A stretch of DNA of 64,000 bases, taken from Marinobacter sp. ANT_B65 (GTDB lineage: Bacteria > Pseudomonadota > Gammaproteobacteria > Pseudomonadales > Oleiphilaceae). Location: the NCBI RefSeq assembly GCF_002407605.1, contig NZ_NXGV01000001.1:1712076-1776075 (forward strand). Reading direction: 5' to 3'. Below are positions 46,251-54,089 of this stretch, in pieces (position 1 is the stretch's first letter; the number at the start of each line of letters is the position of its first letter). The translations under genes were made by a program, and so were the position numbers. The notes beneath the pieces were generated by a model that saw only the letters and a program-made list of their open reading frames with translations, had not been told where the DNA came from and did not search any database.

Positions 46251-46478
46251 ATGCCGGGCATCAGAATAGATCAACAAACCACAGGACTGGGCGCCCTGTC
46301 CTGGATGGAGAATTACTCCCGTCGCCAGCAGTTCCGGCGCATGGCCAACTCCCTTCTGGCAGAGAAGGATGATGTTCTTTCCGACCTGGGTTATGAACGC
46401 AGAGACCTTTTCGTTGCATTAAACCTGCCCTTGCGCAGTGATGCCCTGAGGTATCTCCAACAGCAACGAAGACGGTGA
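46251..46478 (+). CDS. Small DUF1127-like basic protein
   Basis: 75 residues, basic. Pattern RRQQFRRMANSLLAEKDDVL then SDLGYERRDLFVALNLPLRSD resembles YjiS/DUF1127 proteins (L-x-DIG-x-x-R). AAGG precedes the ATG. DUF1127 proteins of some bacteria bind RNA or act in phosphate and carbon control; role here unknown. First gene of a group going to DoxX and SDR genes. Confidence 0.65.
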   Translation: MPGIRIDQQTTGLGALSWMENYSRRQQFRRMANSLLAEKDDVLSDLGYERRDLFVALNLPLRSDALRYLQQQRRR

Positions 46479-46628
46479 TAATCCGGCCTGGCAAGAGCCC
46501 TGGCTGACGCGACAGGAAACAGCACCGCTATATTTGCCGTGGGAAATATCTCCGGCTTTTGGAACTCTTGAGCATCACCCCGGTCAACCGGAGCGATCAC
46601 TCAAAAACCAAAGCCAAAGGATAGAGAA

Positions 46629-47024
46629 ATGCCCAAACAGTTGCCCCTCGCCCTTCTACTGCTCAGACTCGGCATATTTATCGTGTTCCTTGTCTGGACC
46701 CTGGACAAGCTCCTCTACCCCGAACATGCAGCAAAAGTAGCTGGCGCGTTTTACGGGCTTGAAAACCCCGGAGACAACATCTTTTACATCATGGGGCTCG
46801 CTCAACTCGCACTGATTCTTGCCTTCCTCGCAGGGCTGTTTAAAACATGGACCTATGGAGCAATCCTGATTTTTCATGGAGCTTCTACCCTTTCGGCATT
46901 CGGCAAATACCTCCAACCCTTCGATAACCTTCTGTTCTTCGCCGCCTGGCCAATGCTGGCCGCATGCGCCGCATTGTTCCTGTTACGGGAATACGATACG
47001 TTAACGCTATCGCGAAAAGCGTGA
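46629..47024 (+). CDS. DoxX-like four-helix membrane protein
   Basis: 131 residues with four hydrophobic helices: LALLLLRLGIFIVFLVWTLD, IFYIMGLAQLALILAFLAG, YGAILIFHGASTLS and LLFFAAWPMLAACAALFLL. Typical DoxX/DoxD length and pattern. Molecular function unclear. Followed 32 bp later by an SDR gene on the same strand. Confidence 0.78.
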   Translation: MPKQLPLALLLLRLGIFIVFLVWTLDKLLYPEHAAKVAGAFYGLENPGDNIFYIMGLAQLALILAFLAGLFKTWTYGAILIFHGASTLSAFGKYLQPFDNLLFFAAWPMLAACAALFLLREYDTLTLSRKA

Positions 47025-47056
47025 TTACAAACCAACAAACATAAAACGGACATGCC

Positions 47057-47839
47057 ATGAAACTCAAAGACTCTGTTGCCATTGTGACCGGCTCATCCTC
47101 AGGCATAGGCGCAGCCATTGCCCGCCTGTTTGCGGAACATGGCTGCCATGTGGTGATCAACTTCAGTAACAACGAGGAAGGCGCACGCACGGTAGCCTCT
47201 GAGTGCGAAAAGCATGGGGTAAAAACACTGGTATACCGGGCTAACGTGGCTGAGGATTCCGAGTGCCGCGCCATGGTGGATGCTACGCTGGAACAGTTTG
47301 GCCGTGTCGATATTCTGGTAAATAATGCCGGCACTACCCGGTTCTGCAACCACAACAATCTTGATGGCCTCAGCAAGCAGGACTTCCTTGACCTGTATGA
47401 GGTTAATACTATCGGCCCCTACCAGATGACCCGGGCGGCCGAAAATGCCCTGCGAGCCAACGGCTCCGGCCATATCATAAATATGGCTTCCATTGCCGGC
47501 CTGGCGGGCATCGGCAGTTCCATTGCCTATGCTGCCTCCAAGGGAGCGCTGATCACCATGACCCGCTCTCTTGCCCGCGTGATGGGCCCGGAAGTGCGGG
47601 TAAATGCTGTCTGCCCGGGCTTTGTGCAGGGCGAATGGCTGAAAAAAGGCCTTGGTGAAGACAACTACAATGTATTACTGGAAAAAACCAAAGCCGCTGC
47701 ACCCCTGAACGATACCGCGTCGCCGGAAACCGTGGCAGATGTCTGTCTGGGCCTGATCATAGGTGGTGATCTGACCACTGGCGAGACCATCCTAATAGAC
47801 GGAGGCGCGCACCTGGGTGCGGCCCCTGTGCGTCGCTGA
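47057..47839 (+). CDS. Short-chain dehydrogenase/reductase
   Basis: 260 residues, classical SDR of the FabG type. NAD(P)-binding TGSSSGIGAAIARLF, NNAG in LVNNAGTTRF, catalytic Ser (INMASIAGLAG) and Tyr-x3-Lys (AYAASKGAL) are all present, with PGFVQGEW after the active site and a final IDGGAHLG. Substrate unknown. Confidence 0.92.
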   Translation: MKLKDSVAIVTGSSSGIGAAIARLFAEHGCHVVINFSNNEEGARTVASECEKHGVKTLVYRANVAEDSECRAMVDATLEQFGRVDILVNNAGTTRFCNHNNLDGLSKQDFLDLYEVNTIGPYQMTRAAENALRANGSGHIINMASIAGLAGIGSSIAYAASKGALITMTRSLARVMGPEVRVNAVCPGFVQGEWLKKGLGEDNYNVLLEKTKAAAPLNDTASPETVADVCLGLIIGGDLTTGETILIDGGAHLGAAPVRR

Positions 47840-47841
47840 GC

Positions 47842-48654
47842 TCACCCTTCGGCCTGGGGTCTCGTCATAGTGATGATTGCCTGCAGAATCTTCCCTACCG
47901 GGCCCTGGCTGTCGAACAGTGTCGTTTCTACCAGGCCAACACCTGTCTCCTGCATTCGGCTGCGGGCATCCAGCCCCAGCCACTCGCCAACCGGCAGGCG
48001 GTGAAGGTACAGAGTAACGTCCGCGTTTATACAGCCTACGCCACTGCTCAGGCCGAGCTGACCAACACCGTTCCCAAAATCGCAGAGCGTGGCAGCCATA
48101 ACGGTGGGACTGGTTGTGACACCCTTTACCAGCGGCAGTGGCAGTTTCATCCAGGCAATCCCCTGGCCCCTGGAATTGACCCCGTCAATAACAACGGCTT
48201 TGGCCGTACTGTGTAAGCCCACCGGACTGAACTGATTCTGCCAGCCAGCGGCCTCCGAAATATTTGTCTCTACAGGCCCGGAGGGAGGATCAAACTCCGG
48301 CCCCGGAAAGCGGCCGTATTCCGGAACCGATACCGGGTTGTTCTCAAGGAAAAGCGCACTTGCCCGGGCCACTTCCGTGTCCCCCGCCAACAATGACGCC
48401 TCCAGAATCTGAAGTCGCTTACCGCCACGCACCAGCCGGGTGGAAACCGCCAAGGGCGCATAGGGAGCGGGCCGCAACAAATCCACAGTGAGCCTCGTCA
48501 GGTTCAAATTCACGCTATCCGACGCCTGCTCCACTGCATGGGCCATCAACCCCACTACCGGCCCGCCATGCAGATGCTGAGGACTCCAGGGACTGCAGCA
48601 TGCAGACGTTGGTGTATAGATTTCGCCCTCACGCTGAAAGAGTGCTTCAATCAT
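47842..48654 (-). CDS. Acyl-CoA thioesterase family protein (TesB/4HBT-like)
   Basis: 270 residues forming a double hotdog. N-terminal SPWSPQHLHGGPVVGLMAHA, with the HGG turn used by TesB-type thioesterases, then LTVDLLRPAPYAPLAVSTRL and a second hotdog with LGLSSGVGCINADVTLYLHR and GEWLGLDARSRMQETGVG. Probably hydrolyses acyl-CoA. Lies 9 bp after the enoyl-CoA hydratase gene on the same strand, so both act in one acyl-CoA pathway. Confidence 0.85.
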   Translation of the reverse strand: MIEALFQREGEIYTPTSACCSPWSPQHLHGGPVVGLMAHAVEQASDSVNLNLTRLTVDLLRPAPYAPLAVSTRLVRGGKRLQILEASLLAGDTEVARASALFLENNPVSVPEYGRFPGPEFDPPSGPVETNISEAAGWQNQFSPVGLHSTAKAVVIDGVNSRGQGIAWMKLPLPLVKGVTTSPTVMAATLCDFGNGVGQLGLSSGVGCINADVTLYLHRLPVGEWLGLDARSRMQETGVGLVETTLFDSQGPVGKILQAIITMTRPQAEG

Positions 48655-48663
48655 GAAATGCCC

Positions 48664-49467
48664 TCACCTTTTCGCCATGGATTCCAGCATCCGGTTTACC
48701 GCATCCAGGTGCTCCGGCTCGTTGTGACACATACCCTGAAACACAGCACAAAGATCCAGAAAGTCTTTCATTTCCATACGCTGAGCCATCTTCATCAGGC
48801 GCTTGGTCAGACGGGTAGCTTTCGGGGGCTGGCTGGCGATGCGCTTTGCCATCGTCATCGCCGTTGGCATCAGATCATCCGCAGGCACCACCTCCAGGAC
48901 AATCCCAAGCTCTTTGGCCTCACTGGCCTCTACAACACGGCCGGTAAGCGTAAGTTCAAACGCTCGCTGATAGCCAATCAGGCGCTGCATGAGCCAGGCA
49001 CCACCATCACCGGGGATAATGCCCAGATTAAGGAAAGTCTCGCCAAATTTCGCCTTCTCCGATGCGATACGAATATCCGCCATGTTAGCCAGATCAAAGC
49101 CGGCACCTATGGCAGGCCCGTTCACCGCAGCAATAATGGGAACCTCCACAGCCAGCAACGCCAGCGGTATCTTCTGTATGCCCTTGCGATACCGGTCCGC
49201 ACACTCAGCCACGTCGCCAGCAAAGTCACCACCACGCTCAGCCATATCGCGAACATTACCTCCTGCACTGAAAGCAGAACCGGCCCCGGTAATAACCAGC
49301 ACAGACACGTCATCGCAGTTATTTACCCAGTCGGCGGTGGTGATAATGTCATCAATCAGATGGGAACCGGTCAGGGCATTACGCAGGTCGTGTCGATTGA
49401 GGGTAAGCACAGCAACCCGGTCTTCGAGGGTCAGCAGGGCATCGGTAAGATTCGGAAGATTACTCAT
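48664..49467 (-). CDS. Enoyl-CoA hydratase/isomerase family protein
   Basis: 267 residues, crotonase fold. RVAVLTLNRHDLRNALTG, the oxyanion loop VLVITGAGSAFSAGGNVRDM, then AAVNGPAIGAGFDLANMADI and the GIIPGDGGAWLMQRLIG loop, which carries a catalytic acidic residue in hydratases. In crotonases Glu is usual where this protein has Asp (PGDGG), so hydratase versus isomerase activity is unsure. Co-transcribed with the thioesterase. Confidence 0.9.
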   Translation of the reverse strand: MSNLPNLTDALLTLEDRVAVLTLNRHDLRNALTGSHLIDDIITTADWVNNCDDVSVLVITGAGSAFSAGGNVRDMAERGGDFAGDVAECADRYRKGIQKIPLALLAVEVPIIAAVNGPAIGAGFDLANMADIRIASEKAKFGETFLNLGIIPGDGGAWLMQRLIGYQRAFELTLTGRVVEASEAKELGIVLEVVPADDLMPTAMTMAKRIASQPPKATRLTKRLMKMAQRMEMKDFLDLCAVFQGMCHNEPEHLDAVNRMLESMAKR

Positions 49468-49776
49468 CAGGAAATTCCTTGGGGGTTGGCACGCGCCCGG
49501 TCGAGGCCAGGCATGTTGTTTTGACTAGGATAAACTACCGGCGGGGGATTATCTCCCTTCCAGGTGCAAGCCAGGATTCAGGAGCTAGAAGTTAATACTC
49601 AGGTCGAGGGCAAGCTGGGTTTCTTCATGCCCACGGAGCGACGTCAATAGTGCCTTGGCGTGATCAATATCCTCCATCAGCCAGAGCGAATACCACCACA
49701 GCCTTTGCTGTCGTTTGCTGCGGGCTCACCAGTTCCATACTCCCACGGCGAACTCATGAGCGTTTTATGGAACAAA
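49468..49776. other. Junction between core chromosome and accessory island
   Basis: 309 bp with no intact gene. It separates the acyl-CoA pair from the minus-strand accessory block. It contains a short coding remnant at 49585-49677 and otherwise no promoter or repeat that I can defend. No tRNA or att-like repeat is visible at the junction. Confidence 0.45.
49585..49677 (-). pseudogene. Possible 3' remnant of a lost gene
   Basis: Reading the minus strand, codons from 49677 to a TAG at 49585 spell 30 residues ending in EETQLALDLSINF, with codon use like the neighbours and a terminal aromatic as in outer-membrane barrels. Upstream the frame meets a stop within about 25 codons and there is no ribosome site. 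It looks like the end of a gene truncated when the island inserted, but 30 codons is too short to be sure. Confidence 0.3.
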
Positions 49777-50427
49777 TTACCCTTCAACAACCGGATAACA
49801 GGCGTCACCCCAAAGCGTTCCGTAGTTATCCATCATGATCGTGAGAATAGCAGGCACCAGCTTTTCCATAAGCGCCACACAATCGCGGACCTGATCCCGG
49901 TTTACAGAACTGTTCCAGGTAGCCCCCCCATGAACCAGCTGGTTGCGAAGCGTATAGATTCGGTGCAAGGCGATGCCCAATATTGTCGGCGTATCCTGCC
50001 TCCCCAACGCTGTCTGGGCGGCAACCTTCGCTCTCTCGAACTGGCTTTCCCAATCTTCTTGCGTAATTTTACCGTTATGGAAATCCCAGAAGCCCTGAAA
50101 AACATAGCGGTTGTTCAATAACACGCGGATGCTTTTCGGGAACTCTGTCCAGGTCAATTGTTCAAGGTAGCGATTGCTGTCCAAGCCCGATAGCTTTTCG
50201 AGGAAGCTACCAAAAGACAGCTTTTCTGATGTGCGGTACTCGTCGGCGATTTCTGTAGCGTAGGCCGCGTTGAAGGCTATCCAGAGAAAGATGAACCGGC
50301 CGTCCAGGTCTTCTGCTTGTTCGGCACGCTTCAGCCAGCTTAGCGAGCGATGAACGCGGAGGCTGAGGTTGGCGTGGTAGCTCTCTCGCTCTGATCTATG
50401 TCGGACTTTCAGTTGCTCGTATCGCAC
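49777..50427 (-). CDS. HEPN-domain protein
   Basis: 216 residues, all helical. The segment SLSWLKRAEQAEDLDGRF, FIFLWIAFNAAYA and the C-terminal LRNQLVHGG (Arg161 to His166, the R-x4-H motif of HEPN RNases) place it with the large group of HEPN proteins common in defence islands. HEPN proteins are often RNases or toxin components. It sits behind a terminator from the GTPase operon, so it has its own promoter within about 115 bp. A functional link to the operon is inferred from adjacency. Confidence 0.72.
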   Translation of the reverse strand: MRYEQLKVRHRSERESYHANLSLRVHRSLSWLKRAEQAEDLDGRFIFLWIAFNAAYATEIADEYRTSEKLSFGSFLEKLSGLDSNRYLEQLTWTEFPKSIRVLLNNRYVFQGFWDFHNGKITQEDWESQFERAKVAAQTALGRQDTPTILGIALHRIYTLRNQLVHGGATWNSSVNRDQVRDCVALMEKLVPAILTIMMDNYGTLWGDACYPVVEG

Positions 50428-50499
50428 CTTAACTCTCCTTTCACGTCAATCTGGGGGCTATTGTGAGACCACTTTTAGCAGCCGCACCAAATAAAATTC

Positions 50500-50530
50500 A
50501 CAAATAAAATTAACAGCTCCCATCGGGAGC
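50500..50530 (-). terminator. Terminator at the end of the dynamin operon
   Basis: GCTCCC (50516-50521) pairs with GGGAGC (50525-50530) round a 3-base loop; on the minus strand a T-rich stretch (50500-50515) follows. It lies 13 bp past the stop of the third GTPase gene and separates it from the HEPN gene. Confidence 0.65.
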
Positions 50531-50542
50531 GCTAGCTTACGA

Positions 50543-52795
50543 TCAGAGAGCTTTTAGCTCGGCAATATCAGCAACCAGCAAGTCATATATCTGGCCATAA
50601 CGTTCCAATGTGGCTTCTTTATTTTTCAACTCATGCTTAAGGCGCTCCACCGTATCGGTCAAATCCCGAGTCAGGCTGGGGATGAACACCTGCTCCTGTT
50701 GAGTAAGCTTCTCGGCAATGGCTTGGATATTGCTATCCAGTTCCTTTGCAATATCTCCTAATAGAATAGCGACGACACGGGCTTGTTCATTACGAAGTTG
50801 CTGAACTTCATCCCCTTCAACTTCCGGGCTGACAAATTGCTCCCGCACGCTTTTGATATGGTGATCCAGGTTCAGATGAATAGCCGGTATCGTTATGCGA
50901 TCAACGGCATTACTCAACGGCAGAAGAACCCGTTCGGGGTCAAAGCTCTCATCAGAGAAATCGAACATCCCCTTTACCGCGGACTTAATGTCCTGACGAA
51001 ACGCTTCTACAGGGATGGCTTGTGAAGCGGCGTCAAACAATTGCTGTTGGACTTCGACAACAAACTGTTCCAGCATTGCAACCGACTCTTGTACGTTGGC
51101 ATATGTATAGTTCACCGTGCGAGTGTGGTGTTCCGTGACAGTTCGTGTACTGAACCAAGTACGTGGGTCCCAACCAGGATCATAAACCTCTCTGGATGTT
51201 GTATAACTCTCTTCGCGGGAACCGGTTTCTGAACGCACTTGCTTGGCTTGAACAGCACTCTGCTGTATTGAATTCCGGGTCTGCCCCATTTCTTTCTCCG
51301 CCAGAATCCGATATTTCTCGAACACCGCGCCAACTTTTTCCTGCCCTGCTTCAATGCGTTTGATGATGGCCTGCTGTTGCTCAGTCAATGAGTCCAAATC
51401 GCCTTCGCTAAGCAACTTACGTTTATCGGCGATATCCGCTCGCATCCGCTCTAAAATCTGCAAGACTCCACGTTGAGAACCAGTCAGCAAATTGTTGAAA
51501 CGCTCCGAGAGAATCTGTTCTTTTTTGTTGCGGATACTCGCCAATCGCGCCTCGACAGGCCCGAAATTACCGATAGCACGCAACGCATCCGGACCAAACT
51601 CGAACCCCTCATACATCCTATTTAGCTGGTTAAGTGAGTGCTGCTCTTCTTCGGACAAATGTGGCCCTTTAAGGCTCAGGTCATGGCACCGGGCTGACAA
51701 AAAAAGTGGAGGCAGTGCGTTCTGCAACGTAGTCATCAGATGAGACTGGCCAGACTGCTCTTTGTCCAGGGCGCACACCTGCTCAACGTTGCTTGAAGCT
51801 TCCTGGTTCAATTTCCTGGTGAGGGCTGGTAGCGCGTCTTGGATCGACTCGTACTCGTGGTATTCATCCAACAAAGCACTGTCGAATAGCGAGCCGATAA
51901 GCACAATCTCCTCAATGCCTTTATTGGGGATGTTCTGTGCTAAAAGCGCCATGTCGTGCTGGTCCAGGAACTGGCCACAATAACTCAGAAAGAAAACAAC
52001 ATCGCACTGGCCGATAAACTCCTGTGTTCGCCGAGAGCGAGAGATGATCGGATCATTCATGCCTGGTGTGTCAACAACTTCGATATCCTTGAGACTCTCA
52101 ATATCCAACTGCAACTCAGTGCTTTTGACGATCGGCGTATAGTGGCCATCGGCCCCTACGTAGTCGTTAAGTTTGCTGACCAACTGATCCGTTGACTCAA
52201 TACCTTCCAGCATTGCAACCTGCCCAAGATAATCATCTACCTGCAAGCCGCTACTCTCTACCATCTGGAAAAGCTCAAGGCTGGCTTTGTCTTCATCGCT
52301 TACACGAGGTGACTGAGGGGTTGGCGGCAAAAAATCCCTTGAAACTCTGTTTCGCCGAGCAGCCTGATAAGCAGACAATTCTTCTTGATACTTTGCCTCT
52401 TTGCGCGCAATTGATTCAGCGCTAGCCTTAATGTTTTGCCATTCATTTTTGCTATAGAACTCGATTTTCGCGGAGGGTTTCTCCGCGTAACTTATGCGGG
52501 TCAATGCAGCTGTCATTGGTGTCGCGGCCTTGGGAAGAAGGTCGCGACCTTCAAATAACAAACTATTCAGAAACGAGGACTTGCCACGCTTTATCTGCCC
52601 GACGATGCCAACGCGAAGTAGCCGTGACTCATTTTGAGCATTTACGGCGTCTTGCTCAAAGCTATTTACAAGTACTTTGAGGTCTCCGAGGAAATCTTGG
52701 TGAATTTCTTCGGAGAATGATTGGTACCGGCTGCTCAACTCCAAAAAGTCTCGCAATTGGTTTTCAGTGGCGAAATCAGAGCACATATCATTCAT
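50543..52795 (-). CDS. Dynamin-like GTPase with large switch-region insert
   Basis: 750 residues. P-loop GIVGQIKRGKSS (G1, about 63-74), G2 Thr in ATPMTAALTRI (about 91-101) and G3 VVDTPGMND (DTPG 242-245). Between G2 and G3 is an insert of over 100 residues that is charged, helical and contains FLPPTPQSP. A canonical G4 N/TKxD is not seen; LIGSLFDSA stands at that place. Two long coiled-coil stalk regions follow, and a middle loop with DPGWDPRTWFSTRTVTEH is rich in aromatic residues. No hydrophobic hairpin, so it may be a soluble partner. Last gene of the operon. Confidence 0.85.
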   Translation of the reverse strand: MNDMCSDFATENQLRDFLELSSRYQSFSEEIHQDFLGDLKVLVNSFEQDAVNAQNESRLLRVGIVGQIKRGKSSFLNSLLFEGRDLLPKAATPMTAALTRISYAEKPSAKIEFYSKNEWQNIKASAESIARKEAKYQEELSAYQAARRNRVSRDFLPPTPQSPRVSDEDKASLELFQMVESSGLQVDDYLGQVAMLEGIESTDQLVSKLNDYVGADGHYTPIVKSTELQLDIESLKDIEVVDTPGMNDPIISRSRRTQEFIGQCDVVFFLSYCGQFLDQHDMALLAQNIPNKGIEEIVLIGSLFDSALLDEYHEYESIQDALPALTRKLNQEASSNVEQVCALDKEQSGQSHLMTTLQNALPPLFLSARCHDLSLKGPHLSEEEQHSLNQLNRMYEGFEFGPDALRAIGNFGPVEARLASIRNKKEQILSERFNNLLTGSQRGVLQILERMRADIADKRKLLSEGDLDSLTEQQQAIIKRIEAGQEKVGAVFEKYRILAEKEMGQTRNSIQQSAVQAKQVRSETGSREESYTTSREVYDPGWDPRTWFSTRTVTEHHTRTVNYTYANVQESVAMLEQFVVEVQQQLFDAASQAIPVEAFRQDIKSAVKGMFDFSDESFDPERVLLPLSNAVDRITIPAIHLNLDHHIKSVREQFVSPEVEGDEVQQLRNEQARVVAILLGDIAKELDSNIQAIAEKLTQQEQVFIPSLTRDLTDTVERLKHELKNKEATLERYGQIYDLLVADIAELKAL

Positions 52796-52829
52796 CTAAA
52801 AAAAACTCTTGTAAGATAATTGGACTAAT

Positions 52830-54077
52830 TTACTTCGGTGCGTGATGGCCGGGGACAGGAAGCCCCTTAAAGAACACACGCTTCAAGAGTGAATCTATAT
52901 CCAACTCCCGGAGGCACCCCCGTTGACTCCTATTATCTACTGATTGTTGCAAATACAAGACACTTTTTTTACTAGAGTACGCATCTGAAAGATAAAAATT
53001 ACTATTACTAAAACTACTTAATATTCCGGTATCCAGATTTGCTTCAACTGTAAAAAACCTCCCTTCGAGCTTTAAATAAGGAAGTGATTTTTCAACACTG
53101 CTAGTTGTTTTTATTAAACGAGGGTCTTCGTCACTCAGTTTAGCTTTAAATACCTTAACTTTAGAATCGTATAGAATGTCAATAACTTCTTCAGCCGTAT
53201 TTATGCCAATAGTATTGATCAACCTATTCACTACTTCCTGACCTACTTTTCCAAAATCTGCACCTGGCTGCTTAAAAATAAAATTATATTCTTTGCTGTA
53301 CTCGAGCCCATAGTTCTTCAGTTTAATTTCCACCTTCCCAAGATCGTCATCTACCAGAAATACACCACCATTTACCGAAGCATTCCCTCGATCAAGTTCT
53401 GCCTGAAGCATAGGAATAACGATCTCATGGTTCAGCTCAGGTTTTACTTTCTCCCCGGGCGTCAGCGGAGGCATCTTTTTTTTAATCGCTTGCAATATGC
53501 GCTGGCCGCGCAGGGAGGCGGTTTCCTTCATTAATTGATCATAATCCAGCTCATGGTAGGCGAGCAGGTGCTTAAAATGGTCAGGATTCAACAAGTGGGA
53601 ATTAAAGTAGAGTGCACTCTCCCGCCAGTTTCTGTTTTTTATGTAACAAAATAGATCGAAGATATCCTCCTGTATCCCCTTTAATATCTCCAGTTTATCG
53701 GCAAGGCTGTCAATAATCGCATTCTCTCGTTCATCAACCTTTCCATCACGCCGGCTCATCATAAGCGCGTCAAACAGAAAAAGCTGAGCAATAGGTCGAC
53801 GCCGATAGGTTTTGAAGAAGGCCTGAACAGTATCCTTGTCGGGGGATTGTGCAAATGCAACGAAGTCGTTCAGTGTCGATTCATCCATGTCAAACGACTT
53901 TATCAGAATGCGTATATATTCTTTTTCTTCTTCATGAATATCGCCATCAACATTCATAACTAATGCCAAACCCTGCAGGTAGAGCAAGCGCTCTTCCAGA
54001 GTGAGTTCTTTTGCAGCATGGTTTTCGAATGCATCGGCCTCTTTCGTGGCCTCGTTGATAATGTCTAGTATGTCCAT
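52830..54077 (-). CDS. TerB-like protein with unique C-terminal half
   Basis: 415 residues, function unknown. Residues about 25-140 contain two TerB-like helical units with acidic motifs: GLALVMNVDGDIHEEEKEYI and LFDALMMSRRDGKVDERENA (D-G-x-I/V-x-x-x-E), the pattern that binds metal in tellurite-resistance TerB and DjlA. The rest is alpha/beta (EVVNRLINTIGINTAEEVID). The last residues, FFKGLPVPGHHAPK, echo the FFEGMPVSV near the end of the neighbouring GTPase. The gene is more AT-rich than its neighbours. Sits 12 bp after the GTPase gene at 54090. Confidence 0.7.
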   Translation of the reverse strand: MDILDIINEATKEADAFENHAAKELTLEERLLYLQGLALVMNVDGDIHEEEKEYIRILIKSFDMDESTLNDFVAFAQSPDKDTVQAFFKTYRRRPIAQLFLFDALMMSRRDGKVDERENAIIDSLADKLEILKGIQEDIFDLFCYIKNRNWRESALYFNSHLLNPDHFKHLLAYHELDYDQLMKETASLRGQRILQAIKKKMPPLTPGEKVKPELNHEIVIPMLQAELDRGNASVNGGVFLVDDDLGKVEIKLKNYGLEYSKEYNFIFKQPGADFGKVGQEVVNRLINTIGINTAEEVIDILYDSKVKVFKAKLSDEDPRLIKTTSSVEKSLPYLKLEGRFFTVEANLDTGILSSFSNSNFYLSDAYSSKKSVLYLQQSVDNRSQRGCLRELDIDSLLKRVFFKGLPVPGHHAPK

Positions 54078-54089
54078 GATTATCGCTAC

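Noticed and set aside
48538..49524. Plus-strand open frame of 328 codons
   Set aside because: It lies opposite the thioesterase and enoyl-CoA hydratase genes, whose motifs are unmistakable; composition is unlike a real protein.
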